From contig NZ_JNJG01000005.1 of the NCBI RefSeq assembly GCF_000702705.1, forward strand, positions 62,001 through 126,000: a DNA stretch of 64,000 nucleotides, given 5' to 3'. Under the pieces are notes generated by a model. It saw only the letters and a program-made list of their open reading frames with translations. It searched no databases and was not told the origin of the DNA. Both the position numbers and the translations under genes were made by a program. Origin of the DNA: Mycoplasma simbae ATCC 49888. GTDB lineage: Bacteria; Bacillota_I; Bacilli_A; Mycoplasmatales; Metamycoplasmataceae. Shown piece by piece: positions 1 to 11,610 of the stretch (the stretch's first letter is position 1; each line of letters begins with the position of its first letter).

Positions 1-3000
1 GAGAACAAAAAAACTTACTCGCCAATTGTGTATTATGTTGACGAAAGTGCACAATCACAATATGGTTCTTTTGCTCAAGAATATCTAACCAGCAATGAAA
101 ATGTTTTATCTTTAACTGAAGCTCCAGAATATATTCCATTTTCAACAATTGACTCAAACAACACTGATTTTGTCAATAAATTCTTTAAAAAATCCGATTT
201 AATTCAACTTTATAGTATTGCTCGTAGTGAACAAAAAAACTCAACTAAAAACCCTAATGTTATCTTTGACATCAACGATGTTAACGCATTAAGTTTTAGA
301 GTAAATTCAGACAAATATTATTTACAAGCATATGTTAAAAATAATGGCCAATATGTTGAAGATTCTAACGTTTTAACCTTAGCTAATAATTCGCAACTTA
401 ATACTCAAAAACCAATATTTTTGGGTGATATTTTGTCTTTAAAAACAATTGATGGCAAGCTTTATGCATCTCAAATTTCGAATCTATACGTTAATTTACA
501 AACAGCCGAAATAACTGACGATTACGCAATTGGACAACATTGAATTGAAGAAGAATATGGAGCTACTATAAATCCAGCTCAAATAGCTAAAGCTCTTGGC
601 TTTGTTTATTCAGATTTAAATGCAAACAATAATTTATTTATTTATGAGCAAGATACAAACAGAAAAGATTTGAGCACAATAATTGAAGGTGATTGACAGA
701 ACCTAAGTGAAACTTCACAATTTAAAAATAGTTTTTTACTTTCAGAATTCGTGGACCAAGACCTAAGTGTACAACAAGGCGTTTATTTAGATTTAGTTAA
801 AAATAAAACATATTCACTAAATCCTGAATGAATTAACAATGTTGTTACTAAAACTGAGTTTTTACGTAATAACTACTACACAAGCTATGTTGACAAAGAT
901 AACAGCAAAAACAAATGAACTGGTGCTTTTAAAACATATATAGATTCGCTAGGGCAAATTAGAGTAGCAAACAGAAATTCTCAATGAGATAGTCTTGAGA
1001 CCTTTTCAACCTGAAAAAAACAAAAAGTATCAACAAAATCTAAATTTAAATTTGATGCTGATGGCAATAAATGAATAATTGACTCAAACACACAAAAAAC
1101 AACAACATCAGTATTGCCTTTAAGTTCTAGTTTTGATTATGCTGATATTAAATCAGTTAAATTATGAACCAATGATACAAGATTAAATCCAATTGATCAA
1201 CCATACGAATTATTGAAAAAAGATTCAAAAACTATTGAAGATATTGAACTTTTATCAATGTATGATAGTGCTCAAAATAATTTTAGACAATTAAGTTATG
1301 CACAAAAAAACGATATTCTTTCAAACGAAAACTTATTAACTGAAAAATATACTATCATTAATTCAAAAGCTTATGAAGCTACCAAAGATTTAATAATTTC
1401 TAAAATTATTGAAAAAGTAGGCCCAGAAAACGTAGGTATTAGACAAAGCGTTACGGTAAGCGCAGTTGATGATGAAAATGGTGTTAAAAATTCATTCCAT
1501 TTCATTAATGCTGGGGATCAAAATTATACAATTTCAGGCATTAAATTAAACATTGGTCAATTGTATAATGAACAACAAAGTCCTACGGCATTGACTCAAT
1601 TATCAAGCTCAAGTGCTAATAACTACAACACAACACAATTAAGTCCATACGTTTCTTCATTGTTGCTGCAATCAATTTTTAAAAACCTTTATTCAGACCC
1701 CAACTACATATTGCCAATGTATGATTTTGCGTCTGTTACTGATTTTAATATTGAAACTGGTGAAGCAAGAGTTGAATACAATAAAAAAGTTGTTAGGTTA
1801 GCCGACTATAAAAATGATGGTCAAGACCACAATAATCAAACTACCCTTTTTGGAATTGTTGGCGTTAATAGTAAGTATAAATTAGTTCGTTTTGATGAAA
1901 CAACCCGCTCATACAATGTTGTTTATCCGCAAAACATGCCTCAAGAAGGTATGGATGCAGGTTTACTAGCTCAATTTTTAAATCTACATAATTTAACAAT
2001 CGCAACTAAATTTATTAAAACAGATGGCACAGGCTGAGTAGTTATTGATAAGGATTACCCAAATGTTAGCTACATCCCTACTTTTTATCTAGCGCCTAGA
2101 TCTGATTTAATGCAAGATGTTTTGAAAAATGGACGTATTGATATACTTACTTCAACTATTGAAAAGTTTTTGTTAAATACTGATTTAGTTAAAAAGAACT
2201 TTATCAGCAGTGAGAATGTTCTAGAGTTATCGAACACATTGAAAAAAGTGTTAAATAATCACAATTTTGCATCTGTGTTTGCGAATGGTAAGATAAACAA
2301 AGGAATTATCACTGAAGTAATTTTTGATCTTGTTTACGAGTTAAGTCACCATCCAAAAGGTGATTTAGCAAAAGAAATTATTTTCAATATTATCCAGCAA
2401 GCAATTTCGCAAATTTCTACAAGCTCAGATTTAGAAACTCAAAAACATAAATTAATTTTTGAAGTAGATGCAATCTTTAAAAATGTACAGGCACTAACCC
2501 AAATCAACTTATCAAAATATATAACTCCAGAAGGTTTGGTAAATGCTTCAAGAGATCCAAAAATCGTAGTACAAGCTATCCAATCATTACTTGGTTCATT
2601 CGATTTACGTAAATTTAGTGAGCAGTCAAGAGAATGATTTAAAACACAAAACAACAAAGTTGTATACAATCAAGACAATCAACCGTATGTAACTAAATTG
2701 AGTACTGGCAACATAATTAAATGATTATTTAGCTCAATTGATTCAAAAACATTTAAGCAAAGTCTAGCATTATTAATCGAAAATTTAGACATACCAAAAA
2801 TCATTAATTTAGATGATGATAAGTCAATTTTGTATCATTTATTGAATAATTTAGCTCCCGATTTAATAGCTCCATTAAGACCTATTATTGCTAAAATGGA
2901 TGCTAAAATTGAAGGAAAGCAACCATATAGCAACTTTAAAGACGGTTTAATTAACATCATTAAAAATGTTGACTTTAATATCCTAGTTAATGAACTGAAC

Positions 3001-6000
3001 AAAGTAAGCAAGAAACAATTTATTGATTATCAACAAAAAGAAGTTGATGCCAACAATAAAACTATTACTAAAACATACAAAATCATTTTAGATACTATTT
3101 CGCCACGTGATGGGTTGATTTCATTCGTGAAATCAATGTTTTCTCTAAGCGGTTCTAACCGTACATTTAAAGAAAACATCATTAAAATGTTTAATCTTTC
3201 AGCTAAAACTTCGCAAATTCAAATTGAAGGAAGCGATGATATAGTTTATATTCCTGCCGAAGATGACGAAAAGGTTTCATTCTTTGATTTTCTGGGTATT
3301 TTTGGCTCATTACTACAAGGAAAAGATTCATCAATTTTCAAAAATTATGTTTATGAACAACAAATCAATGAATTAATTCAAAATATTTCTAAGCAAACAA
3401 CTGAGACAGTTGATTTTGGTTTATTATCGCCTGAATCAATCAAATTTATTGGTAAATTTACATTATTTAACCAAAAAACAAATAGACTAGAAGTTATTAA
3501 TAAGCTAAACCTATTAAATAAATTTATTCGCCAAACCAAAGGAGGAACTAACTCATTTTTAGATGAAGTTGATAAAACAGGTACTGATTTATTGGCTGAT
3601 TTGGCTAAATTCGAAGATGGTAACACTTCATGATTAATAATCAAAAAAGTTATTGAATCTGCTGCAGGTCTTGAAATTAACAATGAATATGCTTTAGCGC
3701 CGCAAGCATTTGATATTTACAAACCTTATATTCAAATGTTTTTAAACACTAAAGCAAATCAAGAGCAAGCTAATAAATTTGTTCAAGACTTTTTAGCACT
3801 TTCTGTAAAACCTTCAATTCTGCAATTAACTCAGAAAAAATCTACTGGGGACAACATCCCATTTGAGCAAAACTTAAATTACTACATTACAGAGTTTTTA
3901 CAAAACCCTGAAACTGTAACGTTGTTTGCTACACAAAACAAACAATTTAAAAACGCAGATATTGAATCGTTTGCTAAAGCAAATGAGCAATATAGAGACT
4001 TTATTATTGAACACAAAAACACCTTGATTCAGCAACTTGCACTAATTGGAGCAAGTGCCAAATTTAGTTCTAATACAACAACACACAAAAACGGTATTTA
4101 TCACCACACAATTAATAAATTTGTACAAAATTACCTTTCAAGTGCTGATTTTTATCAAGTTCGCGAAAATGTTTGAAACATGATTAATGAAATCAACCCT
4201 TCATTTTCAGTTCAAGCTTTTGGGATTTCAAACATTTTAATTAATCCAATCCTTAGATCTATTTTCCCTGAAATTCCTTTAACTTTCTTAGCTTCACAAA
4301 AAAGTCAACCTGGATTGATAAATGGTAACCTAGCTTACCTAGTGCTTAATAAATTAGGTGATTTTGAAGCACTTGCTCAAAGTAATTCTGAAGCAAACTT
4401 ATTATTATCTTCTTCATTAGATAGTGTGTTTGCTGATGAAAATTCTGCCTATAAACCATTGAACTTAGATTCATCTTCAAATCTTTCAATTGACTCACCT
4501 TTTATTGATTTTATAGCACAAAAAGCAAAAACATTGCCAACTGTTTTTGGCATTAACCTTATTCAAATGGTGCCAGATTTACTTGGTAATATTGTTGAAC
4601 CTAGAGCACTAAATGAAATCATATTCAATAGTTCTTCTAGCTACGTGGCAAAAGCAAACTTTGCATACTTAGTCAATAACAACAAGGAAATTTTCAACGG
4701 CTCAATTCCAACGGACCCACTAGAAATTGGTGATTTTGTCAATAATTTAGATCAAAAATACCTTTTAGACATTAATGGTGTTAAATTTATCATCGTTGGA
4801 CAAGAAACCACAGTAGACTATATGTATCCTGTTCTTGATGAAAACAATTTACAAGTTAACACCCAAAATCAAGCCCTTGTTTATGTAAATCAAGAAGGAT
4901 TTGCAAGAATTAAACTGGCGTATGGTGGTAATGTAATTAAGCAAGCACTGCTAGTTAAAAATAATGATGCGCAAGATTTAGCTACATTAAAAAAAGACAT
5001 AACAAAAATTGTTGACCAATCAATTAGCGACTCAAACAAATTACAGCGTGTATTTTACGCCAATGAGCTTGACCCAATTAACCCAGAACGTGCATTGCGT
5101 TTAAACACCGTTGAATCAATAATTAAACTTATTTCTGTAGCAACACTAACACTGCTTGTAGCATTCACTGTCGTCGTTAGTGTGTCAATTATTTTCATTA
5201 TTAAAAGATATATAGCTAATAAAAACAAAGTTTTAGGTATTTTACTAGCACAAGGCTACAGCGCCAACAGAATTGCTTTATCATTGACTGTTTTTGCTTT
5301 GGTTACATCAGTTATTGGTGGTGTTCTTGGCTATACAGTGGGTAATAGATTGCAATTGTTATTGCTAAATGTGTTCAGCAGTTATTGAACATTACCTAAG
5401 GAAACCCTGAGTTTTGACTGGGCTTCAATGATATTCACAGTCTTTATTCCATTCATTGGAATGAGTTTATTAATTTATATTGTTGCATTAATTTCTTTAA
5501 GATTTAAACCAACTGATTTAATGAGTGGTACGCTGGCATTGCCTAAATCTAAATTAGTGCAAAACTATGGCAAATTATTCAAAAAAGCCACAGTAAAAAG
5601 ACGTTTCTCATTGATGTTATTGATGAGCAACTTCTGAAAATTAGTTGCTTTCAGCACCAGTGCATTGCTAACTTCAACAGCCACAATTTTTGGTATGGCA
5701 ACTAATAACATTTTCAATGAAACGATCTCAAACACATACAAAAATAGACATTATACGTTTAGAGTTGACATGGAAACACCTTCTTTAGAGGGTGGCCCAT
5801 ACAAACTTTACACCCCTGATGAATTGCAAAAAAGTCTTTACACACCAATAGGTATATCTGTTGAAGCCCAAAGGGAAACAAATGATTACTTTAGACCTGG
5901 ATATTCATCAGTAATTAATGCGCACGGTCACAACGGTATTAAAAATCATGCCGATTCATTCTACGATTCGCACGTTGTTACTCAATTCTCTGCATCAATT

Positions 6001-7743
6001 AAGGTAGATGCTGGTGTATCTGCAGATCCATGGTTAGTTGCTTATAACTCAATGCCTGACTCACAAAAAGCTAAAATTGACAAAGCAAGAGACAAAGTAG
6101 GTATTTTACTAGAAAAATCTCAAGCAGACTCAACACGCTTCTTTGTTGCAGATAAAACAACAAAACACTTGAAATTTATTGATCAAAATAACAAAGAATT
6201 AAACTTTTTCAAATACTACAAATCACCTTTTGAAAAATTAGGTAGATTTGTGCTAGCATGATGAAATGGTGAAGAATATGAACAAAAACCAATCACAACT
6301 GATCCATTTATTCGTGAAGAATATAGAAACTTCTTAGTAAAAGGTTACGCTAAATTACAAGCTAGAATTCGTGAAGAACGCCAAAATCCAGCTCTAATTG
6401 TTAAAGCTCCAAACGGTGTTGAGCCTGATTATGCTAACTTTGATTACTGATTGCAAGATGCTGGACCAATTTATGGCCCAACGCTAAACGATTATTTTAT
6501 CAGCTTTGGTGGTGTATACTACAACGCTGATTATGATGAAGTTTATACATATATATTGTCAAATTACAACAATAAAGACATTAAAATTTATGGTTATCGT
6601 CAAGATACTAAACTAGTTGACTTAACCGATGCGAACAATGCTGATTTATACGAAAAATTGAATAATTTCAATAAAGAATCAGTATATCCATTGATTATTA
6701 ACGAAGTTGTATCAAGACAAAACGGACTTTATGTTGGCGATACTATTGAACTAGATATCAACAACCACATTAAAAGATTTTATGACAAAATTAAAGTTGC
6801 TATTGATCCAACTCAATCACAACAAAGAAAAGCTAAATTTGAAATTATTGGTATTAACCAAACATTTATCAATAGTGAATACATTACAACTTATGAAGCA
6901 GCCAACGAATTAGTTGGTTTCAATGAATTGAACTTACCAGATAATTTTGTTAAATTTAACGGCGTGTTAACCAACAACGCAAACCCAATTCAAGTTACTG
7001 GTTCGACTGGACTATACGCACCAAGTGGTTATTGATCTGGTTTAGATAGTTTTAACCTTTCTTCTGCCTCAATTGAGTCATTGCAAGCTATGTTTGATCA
7101 AATATTTAATCCGCAAACTGGTGTGCTAGCACGTACAATTAGTGCTAATGAGATAATGAAATTTATTGATCCTTCAAGCTCGACATTTGATCAAAGCAAA
7201 TATGATTCGATTAGAGAACAACCACAAGAAGCATTGGCTAAATTTGCATCAATATACAACAATAAGATTTATATTGCTTTAAGTACATCGATAGACTCAA
7301 GGGATATTGAATCAGGCTTTGCAGCTCAAATCGGTAACACAATCCAAACAATCACTGTTGCTGTAATTGCATTAAGTTTTGCGATTTCGCTAATTATTCT
7401 AGTCATTATGTCAACAATAATGATTGGTGAAAACCAAAAAAATATTGCAATTTGATCGATTCAAGGATATAAACAACGTGAAAAAATTAATATGTACTTC
7501 TCAGTTTATATTCCATTCATCTTACTGGCTATTTTAATATCTATTCCAATAGCTGCCTTAGTAATGTATGGTTTTTCAGCCAGCTTACTCGCATTCACGA
7601 ATGTGTCGCTAATGCTAACGCTTAGCCCAACATATGTGTTCTTAACCACTGCAATTATGTTTGGAATCTTCATCGTCACATCATTCATCACTTGACTAAC
7701 AGTTAACCAAATGAAACCTGTAGACTTATTGAAAGGAAAATAA
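1..7743 (+). CDS. Giant FtsX-type ABC transporter permease (5' partial)
   Basis: The frame is open from base 1 to a TAA at 7741-7743 when TGA is Trp, giving at least 2,580 residues; the N-terminus lies outside the window. Helices cluster at about window residues 1700-1900 (four segments, with the soluble turn 'GILLAQGYSANRI' typical of FtsX/MacB permeases) and again at 2440-2578 (three segments, 'QGYKQREKI' turn, C-terminal 'MKPVDLLKG'). About 1,690 polar residues precede the first cluster and about 540 separate the two, so most of the protein should be extracellular. It overlaps the start of its ATPase by one base (TAATG), so the two are co-translated. The family resembles the large MG468-type permeases of mollicutes; the substrate is unknown. 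Confidence 0.88.
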
Positions 7744-8726
7744 TGTTTAAATTCAACAAAAATAAAAAATCAGAAGACAAAAAACCACATATTAACAGCG
7801 TTGATGATCAACTTGAGATTTTGCAATCTCAAACAAGTGAACACAGTGTTAAATATAAGCTTTCTAAGTCTAATGTATTTGAAATAATGGACAATACTCC
7901 GCAAATAAAAAACATTGTTGCTCCTAAATCTGTTTGCAGATACATTGTGAAATTAGGGCGTAAAAAACGTCGTAAAGATGCAGGAATTAATCTAAAAAAC
8001 ACTGGCGATAATATTATTGAAGTAAAAGATGTAAGTAAATATTATGTAACAGGTCAAACGATTACTAAGGTTTTAAAGCATGTTAATTTAGAAATTAAAC
8101 GTGGCGAAATTGTGTTAATTTTAGGTGTTAGTGGTGGTGGTAAATCAACACTATTAAACTTAATTTCTGGTCTGGATAGACCAACTCGTGGTGACATAGT
8201 TATTGAAAACCTTAACTTGCCATATTATTCAAATCGAGCTTTAACTAAGTTCAGACGCGATAGCGTTAGCTTTATTTTCCAAAACTACAACTTGCTTGAA
8301 AATTTAAATGCATTTGACAACGTTTTAACAGGTGCGTGATTACAAAAAGATGTAAAAAGAAGACTTCCACTTGATGAGTTGTTTAAAACCTATGAAATGG
8401 TGGATGAAATCAACAAATTTCCTCCACAAATGTCAGGGGGTCAGCAGCAACGTGTCTCAATCATGCGTGCATTGGCAAAAAATGCACCTATCATCTTTGC
8501 TGATGAACCTACAGGTGCTCTTGACGAACAAACAACCAGAATAGTTCTTAACTCTCTTTACCAAGCGAACAGAGATTGAAAAACAACTGTAGTTATGGTG
8601 TCACATAACCCTGCAATGTCTTCAATGTGTCATAAAGTTGTTCATATTGATAAAGGTGTTATTAAAAAAATTGATATCAATCCTAACCCACTTCACCCAG
8701 ATGAAATTGGGTTATATAATGAATAA
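7743..8726 (+). CDS. ABC transporter ATP-binding protein of the FtsX/MacB type
   Basis: This 327-residue ATPase has Walker A GVSGGGKS at 128-135, signature MSGGQQQR near 230 and Walker B '[13 protein letters not shown]' just after. The 'DEPTGALD' form is characteristic of LolD/MacB/FtsE-like ATPases that work with FtsX-type permeases. About 90 extra residues precede the ATPase domain. The start is set by AAAGGAAAA upstream of the ATG, which overlaps the permease stop. It should power the upstream permease at the membrane, either for export or for mechanical signalling; the direction cannot be read from sequence. It corresponds in context to the MG467/MG468 pair of M. genitalium. Confidence 0.9.
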
Positions 8727-8757
8727 AAAATTAGGTCTCCAAAACCTAATTTTTTTC
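8725..8757 (+). terminator. Rho-independent terminator, probably bidirectional
   Basis: The stem AAAAAATTAGGT/ACCTAATTTTTT starts at the stop codon of the ABC ATPase gene and ends in a T run. It also lies just beyond the converging minus-strand gene that stops at 8760, so it can serve both. Confidence 0.8.
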
Positions 8758-8759
8758 GT

Positions 8760-9182
8760 TTATTTACTGAATTTTTCAATATCATCTTCAGTTGGCAGAA
8801 TGTACTTGCTTGGTCAACGAATTAATCCTAAGCGGATTCACAATTGTACTTGCTTACGCATTTTAAAAATATCTGCGCCTTTTTCAACACGTTTTACTAT
8901 TGAAAAAAAGAAAATGTTGACGCTTACAAAATACCAAACCGCAATAGCACAAAGCCCTATAATTACGACTGCTGAAATATTTGTTGCTGATACAGTGTTA
9001 GATGTAGCTGGTCTCACTAATGCGTAAATTAAAAGACCAAACACGGCACTAAACAGCAACGCAATAATGCTAGTTGATTGAATATTGAATCAAGTTCTTG
9101 ACTTTAAAATGTGATAATTTTTATCAATGACTTTTTGCCAAATATCAACTTTTTCTTCAAATGTATGTTTTTTTCTCTTCAT
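8760..9182 (-). CDS. Small membrane protein, unknown function
   Basis: This is a 140-residue protein once two TGA codons are read as Trp. It has a charged N-terminus ('MKRKKHTFEEKV'), two strongly hydrophobic segments at about residues 41-60 and 68-92, and a basic C-terminal tail. The start has a good ribosome binding site (TAGGAGAAAA) and lies 7 bases after the rbgA stop, so it is the last gene of the trmL-rbgA operon. I do not recognise the family. Its position after a ribosome-assembly GTPase does not define a role. Confidence 0.75.
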
Positions 9183-9189
9183 TTTTCTC

Positions 9190-10050
9190 CTAATCGTATG
9201 TCACGCCTTTTAACTCACGAACCCAGTTTAAGAAGTATTTATAAGCTCGTGGCAGGTCAATTTTATTATTAATTTTAAAGTTTTTATTGTTAGCTATAGT
9301 GCTAAAGATATTGTGTTTTATCACTTCATCTAAGACTGAATATTGATTAATATCAACACCAAATTCTTCGTTGAATTTGTCAGGATAATATGTATGGATC
9401 ACATCAATATAACTATTAGCTAAAAACACAGTTGGAAAAATTTTTGTTTCAATTGAACCAATCATTGCCAGCTTAGTAGCAGCGATCTGGTCTTCTTGTT
9501 TAGGGATTAAAATCCCTGGTGTATCCATGAAAAAGAATTCGTCAATTGCTACTCATTGCTTAGCGCGCGTAACTCCTGGGTAGTTAGCCACTTTTAAAGA
9601 TTTTTTCTGACTTATCAAATTAATTAAAGTGCTTTTTCCAGCGTTTGGCACACCTAAAACGAATGCTTTAACCTTTGGATTTAATAGGCCTTTTTGTTTA
9701 TCTTTTTGAATTTTAGGCTGCATTATTTTTTTGATGTTATTTAAAATGATTTGACGTGAGGACTGCTTTCTTAGGTCTAATCATAAAATTGTTGAACCTT
9801 TAAATCTGGCTTCAATGTGCTGTTTTTTATTTTTATCCATTAAATCAGATTTAGTAATCACAAATAAACGAGGTTTTTGTGGAGCGATTGAATCAAAATC
9901 TTCGTTATAGCTACTAATTGGGCAGCGCGCATCAAGAACAATAATAAAAATATCGGCTAAAGTTGCGTTTGTTTTAATTTCCTTCATACCCTTAGCCATA
10001 TGGCCTGGGTATCAGTTAATTAAGTTGTTGTAATCTTCTCCAATTTTCAT
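9190..10050 (-). CDS. rbgA: Ribosome biogenesis GTPase RbgA (YlqF)
   Basis: This 286-residue protein is a circularly permuted GTPase: the G4 motif TKSD (about residue 68) comes before G1 GVPNAGKS (about 130) and G3 DTPG (about 175). It begins 'MKIGEDYNNLINWYPGHMAK', and the WYPGHM sequence is the usual start of RbgA/YlqF. In Bacillus subtilis RbgA drives late assembly of the 50S subunit. The start codon overlaps the stop of the upstream coiled-coil gene by one base (TAATG), so translation is coupled. It sits among rRNA and tRNA methylases, consistent with a ribosome-maturation operon. Confidence 0.95.
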
Positions 10051-10289
10051 TATTTTTCATCACTTTCTAATTTATTTTGGAATTCAAGACGACTAACTTG
10101 TGCTTTAAGAGCATCTATTTCGCCTACTTGTTTAGCTATAATTTCCTCTAAGTTTTTGATTTGAATTTGCTGTTGTTCACATAAATAAACAAATTCATTA
10201 ATAACTTCATGAATACCAGGGACGCTATAACCGTTTAATTCACGCTTAGTATTATTGAATTTTTCAATAATTTTCTCTTTATTGTTCAT
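10050..10289 (-). CDS. Small coiled-coil protein, unknown function
   Basis: This 79-residue polar protein has a long C-terminal heptad-like stretch ('QIQIKNLEEIIAKQVGEI' onward) that should form a coiled coil. I chose the ATG at 10289 because GAGGTAACA lies directly upstream; an in-frame ATG at 10310 has no such site. It overlaps the end of the methyltransferase gene by 11 bases and the start of rbgA by 1 base, so it is embedded in the operon. The shape recalls the small DivIVA/GpsB-like or DUF-type partners found in firmicute operons, but no family can be assigned. Confidence 0.72.
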   Translation of the reverse strand: MNNKEKIIEKFNNTKRELNGYSVPGIHEVINEFVYLCEQQQIQIKNLEEIIAKQVGEIDALKAQVSRLEFQNKLESDEK

Positions 10290-11007
10290 TGTTACCTCGC
10301 TTACATTCATTCAATATTATTCCTGCGGCCACGGCTACATTTAAGCTTTCAAAATAAATTGGGATATATATTTTATTTGTTGCATATTTATATAGATTTG
10401 GATTAATCCCTCTGCCCTCATTACCTAGTACTATCACCTTATTTTGGGTTGGATATGAAATTGAATCATATGCGACAGAATCAGTATCTAATGTAGTCAT
10501 ATACACTGCATGAGTTTGTTTTAGCTTCATTAATTCTTGTTCAGCAGCAGTGTATTTAACAACTTTAATTTTGAATATTGCGCCTTGAGTTGAACGAATT
10601 ATTTTAGGATTGTATACATCTACATTCGTGTATATAGTATCGAAACCAAAAGCCAAAGCAGTTCTAATAATTGTTCCAACATTGCCAGGGTCTTGAACAT
10701 TGTCACAAAACACAATATTGTTTTCTACATTTGTGTTTTGGGGTTTACGAACTAAAGCAACACTGCCTTGTGGTGTTTTGGTTGTTGATATTGAATTAAG
10801 CACGTTATCAGTTATTTTTATTGAGTTTGGGAACAAATTTTGAGTATTTAACTCAAATATTTGTTCAATTTTAGCTCCGCTGTTTACTGCTTCGTTGATT
10901 AAGTGTTGACCTTCAATAATAAATAAATTTTCATCGCCTTTGGCCAGTATTTTTTTGACTCGTTTAATGGTTTCGTTAGCGGTGCTGGAAATAAATTTAT
11001 TCTCCAT
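10279..11007 (-). CDS. TrmH/SpoU-family rRNA 2'-O-methyltransferase
   Basis: This 242-residue SPOUT methyltransferase has the three SpoU motifs: 'DPGNVGTIIRTALAFG' (motif 1), 'VIVLGNEGRGINP' (motif 2) and 'IPIYFESLNVAVAAGI' (motif 3), which build the knotted AdoMet site. The N-terminal third ('LFIIEGQHLINEA') matches the substrate-binding domain of the RlmB/TsnR-like rRNA methylases. Start ATG 11007 has TTTGGAGCAAG upstream and overlaps trmL by 11 bases. The target nucleotide (for example 23S G2251) cannot be read from sequence. Confidence 0.88.
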   Translation of the reverse strand: MENKFISSTANETIKRVKKILAKGDENLFIIEGQHLINEAVNSGAKIEQIFELNTQNLFPNSIKITDNVLNSISTTKTPQGSVALVRKPQNTNVENNIVFCDNVQDPGNVGTIIRTALAFGFDTIYTNVDVYNPKIIRSTQGAIFKIKVVKYTAAEQELMKLKQTHAVYMTTLDTDSVAYDSISYPTQNKVIVLGNEGRGINPNLYKYATNKIYIPIYFESLNVAVAAGIILNECKRGNNEQ

Positions 11008-11527
11008 CTTGCTCCAAATAGTGTTTACCTTTTTGAGTTTCAAAAAAGCTTAATCCGTCAAAATTCAACTGTCTCATCACTTCAAATCCAATGATGCTAA
11101 CGCAGTTAGCTAAATTCATACTACGCATCGCTGAAACCATTGGAATACGCAAGCAATTTTCAATATTTTTTGTCAAAATTTCTTTGTCAATCCCTGTTGA
11201 TTCACGTCCAAACATCACTCAAATCTCGCCATCTTTTTTAGCAACACTTTTATAATTTGGTTCCACATAACTTTTTAAGCCGTAGCGAGTTATGTAAAAA
11301 ATGTGTTTATCTGAGTATTTTTGTGCAAAATCTTCATAACTGGCATGGACTTCGTGTTGAATATCACTTAGTAAACGTCCTGCTGCAGGTCTAGAAAGTT
11401 TGGATGGTAATAATTCAAAACCTAAAGGTTTGATTATGTGCAATTTAGCTCCCAAGGCATAGCAAGTTCTAATTATATTGCCAGTGTTTGGCGAAATTTC
11501 AGGTTGATATAAGACAATGTGTAGCAT
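10997..11527 (-). CDS. trmL: tRNA (cytidine/uridine-34 2'-O)-methyltransferase TrmL
   Basis: This 176-residue minimal SPOUT enzyme starts 'MLHIVLYQPEISPNTGNIIR' and carries 'MFGRESTGI' and 'MRSMNLANCVSIIGFE', the diagnostic motifs of TrmL, which methylates the wobble ribose of tRNA-Leu in E. coli. One TGA (Trp) sits just before 'VMFGRE'. I chose ATG 11527, with AAGGAG six bases upstream, over the GTG at 11533 that abuts the Shine-Dalgarno. It is the first gene of the operon running down to 8760. Confidence 0.92.
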
Positions 11528-11583
11528 TTTCACTCCTTAATATTTATATATTTTAACAAAAAGAACACTAAGGCGTTGTATAT

Positions 11584-11605
11584 AAAAATGTCGCTAACGC
11601 GACAT
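11584..11605 (-). terminator. Terminator of tig
   Basis: The inverted repeat ATGTCGC-GTTA-GCGACAT, read on the minus strand, is followed by a short T run and lies 5 bases past the tig stop. Confidence 0.75.
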
Positions 11606-11610
11606 CAATA

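Noticed and set aside
1-7743. A dozen apparent stop codons suggesting a pseudogene
   Set aside because: All are TGA, in one frame, at positions that read well as Trp; the same holds throughout the window, so the code is UGA=Trp.
8638-9027. Plus-strand open frame across the ATPase end and terminator
   Set aside because: It overlaps the end of the ATPase in another frame, runs through the terminator and opposes a better minus-strand gene.
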